Part shown: positions 46,530 through 57,637 of the stretch, piece by piece
Layout: every line of letters starts with the position of its first letter
Position numbering within the stretch: the stretch's first letter is position 1
NCBI RefSeq assembly: GCF_933775445.1
Contig: NC_065873.1
Location: 16,430,001 to 16,494,000 of the forward strand
Reading direction: 5' to 3'
From: Argentina anserina
Taxonomy: Eukaryota > Streptophyta > Magnoliopsida > Rosales > Rosaceae
Length of the DNA: 64,000 nucleotides
Program-made: the position numbers and the translations under genes
The notes under the pieces: generated by a model
What the model was told of the DNA's origin: nothing
Databases searched by the model: none
What the model saw: only the letters and a program-made list of their open reading frames with translations

Positions 46530-49154
46530 GAAAAATAGATGATAATGTGAATTTCAAAGAACTCGAATCATCATATCTTGTTCAAAATGACCAAAAAACG
46601 ATCATGTCAAAACCGAGAAGACAGTAAAACCGAACCCATGATTCAAAGAATCTTGAGTTACATAAAGCTACTGCTGCAGGCAAGCAAAACGATGTCTACA
46701 GGCTAACAAAGCTACTGTCGAAGCTTGAAAAAGATACTGTCAATGAAATCTGACAGATTTATTCCTCTCCATTCTTAACACAAATATCAAGATGAAAATC
46801 CATCATTGGCATGTATGGCCTTTAAAACTTAGCAAGGCACGAAGATATACAACACAATCTCCGCACGAGATCCGTAAAACAACTACCTGCGCCGTAGGAC
46901 AGTGTGGGTGGTTACGCAATTAGCAAGACACTCGATTTCACGGCGGGACATTCCCAAAATGAAGATTAAGAGAGTCAACAACGCGGTGAACTTCTCTACA
47001 CAATACGCCGTAGGATATTGTAAGAGAGGGGATTGAAACAAATGGCAATCCCATCGAATGTATCACATGGCAATAGAACTACATTCTTCAACTCAAGAGT
47101 TGGAAAAACATGGTATTAGAGCAGTTGAATACCAAACAATTACGGTGGAAAACCTTCCATTTGGTGCGGGTGGTCACCAATAATAATAAAATCATTTGAG
47201 CTATGAAACGACTTGGAGAAAACCGGAAAATTAACCGGAAAACCATATCAAATTAACTCAAAACCGGGTGAAATTTGGACTGGGAATACGTGACAGCAAG
47301 AACTGCTGAAATATGCGGAAAACATGACGAGAAACGACGGAAAAAAAACGTCGGAAAAACTCGTCGGAAGCCGGCGGCACCGATTGCCGGAAATCCGGCC
47401 GGCGGTGGCCGGACCTGGCCGTTATGGAGGCCGTAACTTCAGGTCCGACAGGGAACGCCGTCCGGAACCGGATGGCGGTGCCGGAAACGCCGGCAAATTG
47501 CCGGAAGGCGGCAAATACGCCGGTAAAACGTCGGAAAACGTTTCGGAAACTCCGGAACAGTAACCGGAAAAAACGACGTCAATTTTGACGTTCCGAGGTC
47601 CGTTTTCCAAATTTCAAAGTCCAAAATCACAATGTAGTGCTATTGGGGTCCCATGTAACCCAAAAGCGGCCAATTTAAAAACCACGTGAGTTGTAAACGT
47701 TGACCATGCATGCTAAGCCAAGGCAAATAAAATTCTCACAAGTCCAAGAAAAACGAGAAATTTTATAGAATATGCCAATATTTAATACAACACAAACAAG
47801 CTTCCAATTCCAATAGACGACTTAGGATAAAGTCGAGCAATAATCATGGCAATGCCAACGTCATACTTGAAAAATAGTAAGCAGAAGACATAGTCAAAAT
47901 AGAGTGACTAATCAAAAGTCCGTAGCAACAAAATCTTGCATATCGGATTGGGCGGAGCCTTAGCCTGAGGCTCAAAAATGTTTGCTTACTTGAGAATGGA
48001 AGAATGTTACTTTTCCATCTCCAAAATTCCCTCAAGAAATAGATACAGGTGCCAAAAAGGGCATGCGTTTCTTGGATGTGGAGTATGCATCAAGGTCAAC
48101 TCTGATAATACAACGTCATAGACGTTCATTAAATCACTTTAAGTGTGTCCCATAGAATTCTTTATTTTTGGGATCTTTTGTCAGCAAATAGTGCTACATC
48201 AGAGTAATGAATCAACTCAAATAAATGAGTACGTAGACCTTGGGATTATCGTTTATAGACATGAGTTTAAGAAAACTCAAACATTCAAATAACAGTCGCG
48301 ATCGCGACGCATCCATAAGAAACAAGGGTTGTATAGGGTTCGAATAATCGAAATATTCAAGTATGTAACCGGAATTAGAAGGGTTGTGATGTATATGGTC
48401 ACAAAATAATCGATGCATATCGGCGATTCTCATGATCGCACCCAAAACAGCGGTGCACTCAGGCGACCACACGAAATCGATATCTTCCTTTTTAAATAAT
48501 AACGTGACTCCCCCAGGACCGTCACACGAAAAACGTCGACCAAGAGGGGAATCATATCCCTCTTTGGTCTCATCGGCGTTATAAGAAAGGCCGGAAAAGA
48601 AGACATGAAAAAGGCTAATAGCGCCCGATAATTTATATATATATCTTCAAAAGCAGCAACTTTAAGAAAAACATACTTGTTGGTCTGCCAAATAGACCGC
48701 ATATAAGTAAATTGCTCTGCAAATCGATCGTCATGCATGAAGTTGCTTGTTGAATTCCTTTTCGATCTTCGTCCGATGACATAAAAATCTTGAGAGGATA
48801 CGATCGGAATCGTATGTAGATGGCAAAAGTATCGTCCATCTCGGCATGAATGTCATCACCATAGTACGACGAGTAATCACTTTTCCTATGCAAGCACGCG
48901 AAACAGAGTTAGAAAACGAAAACGTGCAAATAAATGATTTAATAAGCAATAGGAAAAGAAAAAGGAAAAAAGAGAAATAGTTTAAAGGCCCAAATGGGTA
49001 GAGAAGACGGGAGTAGCTTCTCTTGAGCGAAGAGTTTGCTTGTGCAGTTCGCGTTCATTGCGTATATATGCGGGAGGAGCAATTTTGAATCCTCTGATAC
49101 GGGGTTTGTCGGGGGCAAAAAGATGTTTTTGCGGAGCGAATGCGGAGGATACCC

Positions 49155-49345
49155 TGCGGGGCTGCGTGCAGGGGCAGCAGGGGGGGTCGCAGGGGCTGCA
49201 GGGCAGGGCAGCGTGCAGGGCTGCGGGGGCAGCGTGCAGGGGCAGCGCGCGGGGCTGCGGGGGCATCGTGCGGGGGCTGCGCGCGGGGCTGCGGGGGCAG
49301 CGTGCAGGGGCTGCGCGCGGGGCTGCGGGGCAGCGTTGCGGCGGC
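49155..49345. repeat. GC-rich minisatellite in the retrotransposon leader
   Basis: Irregular copies of GGGGCAGCGTGCAGGG and GGGGCTGCGCGCGGGG lie between the right LTR and the pol remnants. The GC content far exceeds that of the rest of the window. Long open frames exist on the plus strand only because of the biased composition. Confidence 0.8.
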
Positions 49346-49484
49346 AGCGATGCGGCGGCTGCAGGAGGTGCGCCGGCGAGGAGATGCCGGAGCTTGGAAT
49401 CGACGGCGGCCGGCGGAGGAGAGAGAGAGAGAAAAAAAATAGGGCTCTAAAAGTTCAGGGTTTTAGAGCAACGTGCTGATAACG

Positions 49485-49668
49485 TGTTTCAGGATGAAAT
49501 AATTGTGTATTATTGAATGATATGGGGGCCTATATATAGGCATTACAAAACCACAATCCCGTAGGATTCGGAGTCCTAATCTATTACGGAGATGCTAATC
49601 TATCTCCTAACATGAAACCTATTAGGCTAAGACACACATAAGGGTAGAATAGTAATTCTCCCGGAACA
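49485..49668 (-). repeat. 5' LTR (right copy)
   Basis: Identical to the left LTR except for one base (183 of 184 match). It is followed by the AGAAG target duplication and preceded, inside the element, by the primer-site-like sequence. Confidence 0.95.
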
Positions 49669-49673
49669 AGAAG

Positions 49674-50040
49674 TTTGTATTAGAATATTACGCAATGTGT
49701 GTTGATTTTGGCTTGATATGATTTAATATTTCTATGTAGTAATAGGTTTATTGTCTCGCCTACATATAAGTTTCTTAATACCTCACGTAAAAATAGCATG
49801 TAATCGTGTCTATAAAGAATTCATAATAATAGATCTACTCTTGAATTGTATTGTTTTTCCTTAAACCGGTCTCCAATATATTTTTTACCCTTTCACTGTT
49901 AAGTACCATTGGCGTTGGGTAAATATATATGCAAATGAATTAGTTAGTTACGCTACTGCCTACTGCATTATTAGCTGATTTAGCTCTTCATCTTCTCCTT
50001 TTCCGAACAACAACGCGATCACAAAGCTGGGTGTGACACC
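49674..50040. other. YIF1 promoter and leader
   Basis: AT-rich sequence between the Copia element and YIF1. The last 60 bases (CT-rich, then aacaacaacgcgatcac) look like a 5' leader. No separate gene is visible. Confidence 0.55.
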
Positions 50041-52129
50041 ATGGGACACTTTTCAGGTGTGTATATTTCGACAACTCTCTCTAAATTTACGTTACGTTCT
50101 TTTTTCAACCTATCCCCATCTCTGTTCTCTCACATTCATGATCTTATGCACATTCTGGATCAGAGGTCAATCAAAAGCCATATATGATCCCCATTTGAAG
50201 GATTGTCTTGAATAGTTGATTGTCACCAACCTTAAGTTTCTGAATTGGTTTCTTCTCGGATTTTGAAACAAATGCCTTTCAGAAATCCAGATCATGCATT
50301 GTTAGAATGAATCTCAGACAGTGTCTAACATCAATGTAGAATGAAAACCTAAAATACTGCACATGTACTGATGTACCACCTTTAAATCTGTAGTTTCTGA
50401 ACACTTCATTAGATTGGAAATGCATATTGCCTGTGTGTATTTATATTACGTACCTGTCTATAATCGTGTAAAGCTGAACGGTCTTCTTCTTCTGGATGAA
50501 AGTGAAAGGCCGGGGCTCTATTTGTTGTAGAAGTTGGAACAAACCTACATGTTTGCTCATCAGTTTGATCTGTCACTATAAAGTTCCATACATAAAATGA
50601 CATTCTCATTGTCTAATGTGAAGTATTGTAGCTCAGTAGCGCTTGTAGCTAGGAGTATGTTTTTTGGTTTTTGATGTTTCTGTGATGAGAACTTTTACCT
50701 GTTATACTGCAGCTGCGGATGAGAATCTAGGATTCCAGTCTAGACCTCCCATACCAGGACTGAATCCTCCATCAAATCAGTTAGGAAATGCATTTTCTGG
50801 AGCTGGGTCAGGACTCATCCGAGAGGGATTGGGTGCTTATGGGAAGAGAATTTGCGGATCAAGTTCGCAGTATGTGCAAAGCAATGTAAGTAGTCCTAAT
50901 GGTCTGGAATTGAGGATTGAACTATTAGTTTCTCGTAGACCAACTCCAGTTTCTAAGATAATCGGGCAATAGAATGAAGTTATGTGACCTATGTCAGTAT
51001 ATGAATAAAAATCTTTCTTGCTATATAGTACGTCTATAAAGTACGTCTTAAGAGTTTGCTATTATGGATGTGACACACACCTTGGAAGCCTACTTTGGGG
51101 CACTTTAATCCCTTGTGATGATCTTGAGTATGATCACCATATAATTCAATGTTTTAGAGAAATGGCATGATATATTGTTCTCTTGGTTTGAATTTTTTTT
51201 TTCACCCTCTTTACTGTGTACTGCTAAATGAGCAGATAATCAAGTGCTTCTCGGATCCTCAATACTACTTCCAAGTGAATGCGCACTATGTCAGGAACAA
51301 ACTGAAGATAATTCTATTTCCATTTCTTCACCGGGTATGCAGAAATCTAAAGTTAAAATGATGCATATGTAGTCCGGAAAGATTTAAGTCATTATATATA
51401 CCAGTATTACATTCTAATGTTCTCTATCTCCTTTGCTTTAGGGACACTGGACCAGAATAACAGAGCCGATTGGAGGCAGGCTTTCCTATAATCCTCCAAT
51501 TAATGACATAAATGCTCCAGATTTATACATTCCATTCATGACATTTGCGACATACTTGGTTCTTGCTGGCATCTCACTCGGCCTTTCTGGGAAGTAAGTC
51601 TCACAAATCCTCAATATGCAATTTTTCCAGTAACATCCTCTTAAAATCTACTTATATTACTGCCAATTGCCTCACTTAACATCCTTTCATACAATAGTAT
51701 TATGAATTAGTTCCAACATTCTAAATTCTATTCCATGCCAGATTTAGTCCAGAAGCCTTAAATTGGCAGTTTGTGAAAGGAATTTCAAGCTGGCTATTCC
51801 AAGCAATGTTGTTGAAGGCATCATTGACTTCGCTAGGGGGCGGAGAGGCACCATTGTTGGACATGATAGCATATGCTGGGTACACATTCACAGGGTTGTG
51901 TGTTGCTGTTGTAGGGAGAATCACATTGAGCTATGCTTACTACTTGATAGTCATATGGACATCCATGTGCTCAGGCATCTTCTTGGCTAAAACGATTAGG
52001 CTAACTTTGTATGCCGAGGCAAGGAGTTACGATGTCACCATCCATAACTATCTCTTGCTTGGGATTGCATTTTCCCCATTCCCATTTATCTTCTGCCTCA
52101 GCAACCCAACCGGGAATTGGATTTCCTGA
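50041..52129 (+). CDS. YIF1: YIF1 family membrane protein (ER-Golgi transport)
   Basis: Five exons, 50041-50056, 50713-50885, 51236-51334, 51442-51593 and 51742-52129, give 275 residues, the usual Yif1 length. The cytosolic N terminus contains GNAFSGAGSGLIREGLGAYG and SDPQYYFQVNAHYVRNKL, then FPFLHRGHWTRITE and YIPFMTF, all Yif1 hallmarks. About five hydrophobic segments follow. Yif1 partners with Yip1 and is involved in budding and cargo traffic between ER and Golgi in yeast and animals; the plant role is inferred. The first coding exon is only 16 bases (M-G-H-F-S plus one base), followed by a 656-bp intron. This start was chosen because it splices in frame (A-A-D-E-N-L) and no ATG occurs between the second exon's acceptor and the conserved region. 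Confidence 0.88.
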
Positions 52130-53072
52130 ATCAGCTATATCAGTGCATATACAGAACTCACTGCTCAGACACTGGTAGCAAGCATGCATGCTAAATCTTC
52201 CTGTTCATGACAAGGACTTGAATACTTCAAGCTTGGTTGCCGGAGTTGTTTTAACCCGGGATTTCTTTGTCATGCTAATCATTTTTTTAGTATTATCGTA
52301 GAACTAGATTGGTAACTCAATTTTTTGCAGCCTCCACTTTATAGTGATACGAGTTCATGAACTTCTTAATATTTCTTATTTGCTGATGAAAATTATTTGA
52401 TTCTATCAAGCTTGTAACGCTTTACTCTCAGTTGGTTCTTACTCGACAGTGTCAGTCTTAGTCATTGCCTCATTGGCATTTTGCAGTAATGCAGTTTCAC
52501 GTATCACAAGACTTGTATTGAGATTTGAGAATGCATTTTCACATAACTTATAACTTGGTTGTGAAGTCTTTAGCTTGAAGAATAGTATACGTAAATGTTA
52601 GTCGTGCTTACGGAAATGATAATTGAAACCATACATAATCCACAAGAAAATTAGGAATAAGTCTTTCTAGACCGTTCAGTGGCGGACTTACATAGGAGCA
52701 AGCCCAGCTCCAGCCCAGTAGGTTTCAAAAGCCTACATTGGAAAAAAAAATAGTCTGGTAATTAGAAAGAGCATACCCAGTGAGGCAGTGACTCACTTAC
52801 CTAAATTTTTTTTCGCTAACTTAAATTTTAAACCTTGGATCCGCCACTGGTACCGTTTTGGTTTCGTATTTTTATTTTGTGTCATCATTGTACTCATTTC
52901 GTAATGTTAGTGAGATTTAAACTCGTGACCTCATTTCCTCAATTTTCTATCAGCCATAGCTCACCAATATTGCGCTTCTCATCACACACAGCCCTTAAAA
53001 TGTAACAAAGCCTTGAGGCACACCTATGCAAAATGGTCGTGCCACTCCTCACATTATTAGACTACCAATATT
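52130..53072. other. YIF1-PPR spacer
   Basis: Contains the YIF1 3' UTR, a hAT-type MITE (52677-52849) and AT-rich sequence upstream of the PPR pseudogene. No gene was seen. Confidence 0.6.
52677..52849. mobile_element. hAT-type MITE, 173 bp
   Basis: The ends are CAGTGGCGGA on the left and TCCGCCACTG on the right, an inverted repeat typical of non-autonomous plant hAT elements. The flanking 8 bases AGACCGTT and GTACCGTT match at six of eight positions, consistent with an aged 8-bp target duplication. The interior has no coding capacity. Confidence 0.82.
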
Positions 53073-54878
53073 ATGAGCCAGAGCCACTCAACCACAGTGG
53101 CTCTAACGAACCCAGCATTCCCGCCAAATTCAAACACAAAATCCCAAAACCGAAGAGAACTCATCTCCTTGTTACAGAAATGGGAGCCCTATCAAATCCC
53201 ACAAATACGTTCCAAAATCATAAGAAACGGCCAGGACCAAGACCCATTCATCGTCTTCGAGCTTCTTCGTCGCTGCCCCAACCTCGCCTCCATAGACTAC
53301 GCCGTTAAGGTTTTCCGACGCACCCAATCCCCCAATGTGTATCTCTACACTGCTCTCATTGATGGCCTCGTCTCCTCCGGCTATTACCTCGACGCCGTCC
53401 GTCTCTACTTTGAAATGGTCAGTGGGTTTATAATATTCCCGGACAAATACGCCATCACTTCTGCTTTGAAAGCTTGCGGCTTTGGGTTGGTTTTGTATGA
53501 GGGCAGGGAAGTCCACGCCCAGGCTGTGAAGCTTGGGCTGTCGACGAATCGGTCGATAAGGATGAAGCTGATGGGTCTTTATGGGAAATGTGGTGTGTTT
53601 GAGAGTGCACGAAAGGTGTTCGATGAAATGCCTGAGAGTGATGCGGTCTCGGCGACGGTTATGATTAGTTGTTATGCTGATTGGGGAGGCGTGGGGCGTT
53701 TTTGACCGGGTCAGGGAGAAGGATACGGTTTGCTGGACTGCGATGATTGATGGATTGGTTAATGACTATGGCTTTGGAGGTGTTTAGGGAGATGCAGAGG
53801 AGGAATGTGAGGCCGAATGAAGTTACATTGGTGTGTGTTTTATCTGCGTGTTCGCATTTGGGGGATTTGGAGCTTGGAAGATGGGTTTGCTCGTATATGG
53901 ATAAGATTGGGATTGAATGGAATTACATTGTGGGGGGTGCTCTGATTAATATGTGTTCGAGGTGTGGGGATATCGATGGGGCGGTAGAAGAGGGATGTCA
54001 GTACCTATAATTCCATGATTGAGGGGCTTGGTATGCATGGGAAGAGTGCCACAGCTGTTGAAATGTTTTGGGAAATGATGAACCGAGGCCATAGGCCAAA
54101 TGATATTACTTTTGTAGCCATGGGGGCTTGGTGGAGTTGGGGTTTGAGATATTTCATTCCATGAGTAGCAGTCACGGCATTCAACCGCAAATAGAACACT
54201 ATGGATGCATGGTTGATCTTCTAGCTCGTTCAGGGAAGATCAAAGAGGCTTATAGTTTCATTGAAAGAATGAAAATTAAACCAGATCATATCATATTGGG
54301 GGCTTTGCTAAGTGCTTCTAAGATCCATGAGAATCTTGAATTAGGAGAAAGGGTAGCCGAAATGTTGGTAAATTGTGACAATGCAGATTCTGGAACTTAC
54401 GTTTTGCTGTCACGTGTATGTTGCATCGGGGAAGTGGAGGGAGGCTGCAGAAGTGAGAGCCTTGATCAAGGAAGCTGGAACTCCTAAGGAGCCTGGTTGT
54501 AGTTTGATTGAAGTGAACAATGAGATCCATGAGTTCCTATTGGGAGACACTAGAAACCCACAGAAAGGAAACATTTAGGAGCTAAACTCTGTTAAAAAGG
54601 GAAGGATACTCGCCGTGACAGAGGTGGTTTTGCATGATATTGGAGAAAGGCAAAAGGCACTGGCGATACATAGTGAGAGGCTTGCCATATGCTACGGACT
54701 AATCTCTACTAAACCATGTACCACTTCAAGGATAGTAAAAAATATGAGGGTTTGCAATGACTGCCACTCAATGATCAAGTTGATAGCTAAGATTACTAAG
54801 AGAAAGATAATAATGAGGGATCGCCATAGGTTCCATCATTTTGAGAACGGGGCTTGTTCTTGTGGTGATTACTGGTGA
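53073..54878 (+). pseudogene. PPR-DYW protein pseudogene (OTP80/At5g59200-like)
   Basis: The locus spans a single-exon PLS-class pentatricopeptide-repeat protein with a C-terminal DYW domain. The intact first part (53073-about 53685) carries PPR motifs such as YLYTALIDGLVSSGYYLDA and MKLMGLYGKCGVFESARKVF. After that the homologous frame changes five times: near 53685, 53755, 53990, 54120 and 54405. A TAG interrupts it at 54576. Downstream pieces include DTVCWTAMIDGLV, LINMCSRCGDIDG, QIEHYGCMVDLLARSGKIKE, GSIEV-like LIEVNNEIHEFL and the DYW end [35 protein letters not shown]. Such proteins edit organelle RNA. Length and similarity recall At5g59200. Neighbouring genes have clean frames, so decay rather than general sequence error is favoured. 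Confidence 0.85.
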
Positions 54879-55337
54879 AAGGAAAAATTGTACAAATATC
54901 TAACAGCTATTAAGCCTGGCTTTCTTTTCTTTTCTTTGATCTCAATAGTTAGATCCGAAAGTAATATACAAATGGTTGACATATATAGCAACAAATAACA
55001 ATAAAAATAATTTCATATGACCCAACAAATGATCAACTGAGCTTCAATTCCATTATAAGGAAAACGTTACATCATGTTTCACATAACCTCGAAGGCTGAT
55101 ATTAGTCACGCAGTTAAAAGCATATCACGGTACAAATCCTAAACATCTAAAACCAAATAACAATAACATTTAAGAATCCATCTCTATCAAGGACTTTGAG
55201 GCTGTATCCATGTTCTTTCTTTTGAGGCTTCAGAATCTGGCTCATGCAGAACACAACATTGATGCTACTGGAAATTAACAAAAAATAGCCGCCAAACCAC
55301 AAGAATGTAGAACCCCCACGGTGCTCTTCAAGCTTCT
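54879..55337. other. Spacer between PPR pseudogene and RPA43
   Basis: AT-rich sequence containing the 3' end of the PPR locus and the RPA43 3' UTR on the other strand. No separate feature was recognised. Confidence 0.55.
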
Positions 55338-57637
55338 TTACCTTGTCTTGTGCTTCTTCGACTTCTTAATATACTGGTCACTATTAAAAGAAATTGCTTC
55401 CATACCAGTTGAACCAGGCCCTTCCTTAATTTTTGTATTAGGCCCTGTTGTACAGGGCTCTTGCATAACCGACTCCCCCTCATTTTCTCTTCTCCTCTTA
55501 CTCCTAAAAATTCTATCATCCGTTAGAATGCATAAGCCACTCAGTAATTGTTTTCCCTCACCGGAAAGGTCTTAAAAGTTTAAGCTTACTGGTCAAAGAA
55601 AGAGAAAACGTATGACTTCCAAGTTATACAAACCTGACTGTAAGTGCATCATCTTCCTTATCTTTATCCAAAAAGCGAATACTCCCTGTGTGAGCCGAAC
55701 GCAAAGAACCATTTATGTGCAGTGTCTCCACATCAAAACTGCAAAGGTGAATAACTGTCATGAAAATCCACGCAGGCATAAACAATTCAAATAGGAAGCC
55801 AAAGCAGTGAAGGGGGATGATGATAAGACCAAGTCAACTATCCAAAGTCTTCTAATACAGCCAAAAACGTAGGACAGTGATGAAATTATCATTCATATAA
55901 CAAAGTTGAATACAATAATCACCAGATCTTACAGCAAAACACAATCATTTACCCCCCCCCCCCCACCCACTACCTCATTACCATAAACTGGAAATGCTTG
56001 TGAACTTCTCTTTAATATTAGCAGTACCTTAAAGTTTAAATGCAGAACCAAAATCAATTGGTAATGCACCTACTTTAACTACCACATGTAAATCACTATA
56101 ACGCCTGATCCGGATACCCATCACATGTTCTCTGATAACCATTGACACTAATCCTTCAGGAGCTTAAATAGAAGAAGAAGAGACCAGCAGATATGTACCA
56201 TTATGTTTGAATGTAATAATTAAAAAAGCAAAATAAAGTGTAGGTTACCTGTTGACTGAGAGTCGTATCATAGTTCCAACTTTTATTACATGCCGCTTCT
56301 GATATCGGCTAATATATACTTGCTTGCCACGTTTCTGAGGAGTACTGACATATCAGAGAGGCCAAAAGAATCTATATGGTTAAGAACATAAACATTGAAC
56401 CCAGTAATGAAGAAATCTTCTTACATTCTTATATTTAAACTCCTCGCGAATATCTTCCTCTTTTATGAAGGCACATGAAAAGCCGAGAACAATGACAGAA
56501 ATGGATCTTCGTGTGACTTTCACCACCTTCCCTTCTGAAGACACATCACATTAAAAAACAATAATTACTAATGTACAAATTTATAGTAGTCAAATCAATG
56601 ATAAATACAGCATGTCTGGCAGATACAATAACAAGATGCTGAAGATCCCTCTTTTTTCTTTTTAATCACAGTACAAATCACGTCCAAACTTATTAATCAA
56701 AGTATCACTGCCAAAGGAACAAACTTTTGTTTATCTATGTTGCTACATTATTCAACAATCAACATCAAGGACAAGAAATACTACCTACAAGCATATTGGG
56801 CTTTGGAGAGAAGAGTAACAGCTTTGCTCTTAGGTTCACAGCAAAATAAGGATAAACCCCATTGAGAATCTTTGCATCCTTAGACGAAATGTCAAACTTG
56901 TAAGCAACTAAGGCACCATCCAAATTATCATCAAACCTGTATTGGACACCAGAGAAAGACTGTTAAATGCATAAATACTCAGCAGCTACCACACTGTCCA
57001 TGATTACCACAATAGTTAACACTCCGATATTCCAACAAGGGCCATAAACGGGCACATAGAGACATACAAGAGTCAACTGCTGATATCCATGCATTCACGA
57101 AAGTAATGCTCATTAAAACAACAGAAATCGGATATCATTTAACTTAACATGTACTTATTTGATGCCAAGTGACAAAAAAAAACGCGCTATCTACACTAGG
57201 AACTAGGAAGTCTTAGAAACTTTTTATCATTGCAAGCAAATTGGCAAAACCTCCCTGAAACCAAATAAAGGAAAATCCTTTGCTTCTACAAATATATAGT
57301 TTATCGTTTTTTCTGCAAACATAGTCTCCAAAAACTCAATTGTTCTCTCTCTTTTTTTTCAGGAAATTGACTAAACCAAGTTAACCAATACAGAAAGCAA
57401 TGATCTTTATGAGCAATTTCAAGTGGGCAACACAGAAACCAACCGTACAAATATGACCCAAGATTACAAAAACTGATAAGAATCACAAAAGTTCAAATAA
57501 ACAAGAGATAGAGCGGTGGAGAAGTACTTGAAAATCATGGAGCTGAGCTCGTGGTGAATTGCGGCGTTGACGTCGCCGCTCTTGGAGGGGTGTAAGAATA
57601 CTTTGAGATTTGTGTCCGAAATCCCCAAGCCCTCCAT
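55338..57637 (-). CDS. RNA polymerase I subunit RPA43-like
   Basis: Six minus-strand exons (57637-57528, 56936-56785, 56534-56425, 56334-56249, 55738-55634, 55503-55338) encode 242 residues. The N-terminal half has the Rpb7-like 'tip' sequence (YKFDISSKDAKILNGVYPYF, VNLRAKLLLFSPKPNMLVEG). An OB-fold of S1 type follows (GKVVKVTRRSISVIVLGFSC, FIKEEDIREEF) with GTMIRLSVNR, and a low-complexity basic tail ends KKSKKHKTR, probably nuclear or nucleolar targeting. RPA43 pairs with the Rpa14-type subunit and binds the initiation factor RRN3/TIF-IA in other eukaryotes. I recall the closest Arabidopsis relative as At1g75670. A generic Rpb7-N/OB-fold protein is the alternative. The start is the first ATG, in a GC-richer exon. 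Confidence 0.86.

Larger units (their letters stand above)
43161..49668 (-). mobile_element. Copia-type LTR retrotransposon, decayed interior
   Basis: Two 184-bp direct repeats (43161-43344 and 49485-49668) begin TGTTTCAGGA and end CCGGAACA. They differ at one position (gagtcA versus gagtcC) and are flanked by the 5-bp target duplication AGAAG (43156-43160 and 49669-49673). Orientation is minus: a purine tract (ACACAAGGGGAAG, reverse complement of 43345-43357) abuts the left LTR, and the sequence inside the right LTR reads TTATCAGCACG, a typical Copia primer-site region. Pol remnants (integrase and reverse transcriptase) are recognisable but full of stops and shifts, so the copy is not autonomous. 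No intact gag was recognised. The 5' internal leader contains CCGG-rich and GC-rich repeated sequence. It is inserted between TWD40-2 and YIF1. Confidence 0.93.

Noticed and set aside
47324..47630. Open frames in CCGG-rich DNA within the Copia element
   Set aside because: Low-complexity composition (repeated GTCGGAAA and CCGG) keeps stops rare on both strands; no gag similarity could be seen.
49036..49479. Overlapping Gly/Arg/Ala-rich open frames
   Set aside because: They arise from the GC-rich repeat in the retrotransposon leader, on the strand opposite to the element.
53073..54878. Treating the PPR locus as a multi-exon gene with small introns
   Set aside because: The frame changes lack GT-AG pairs and family members are intronless; the breaks are small indels inside motifs.
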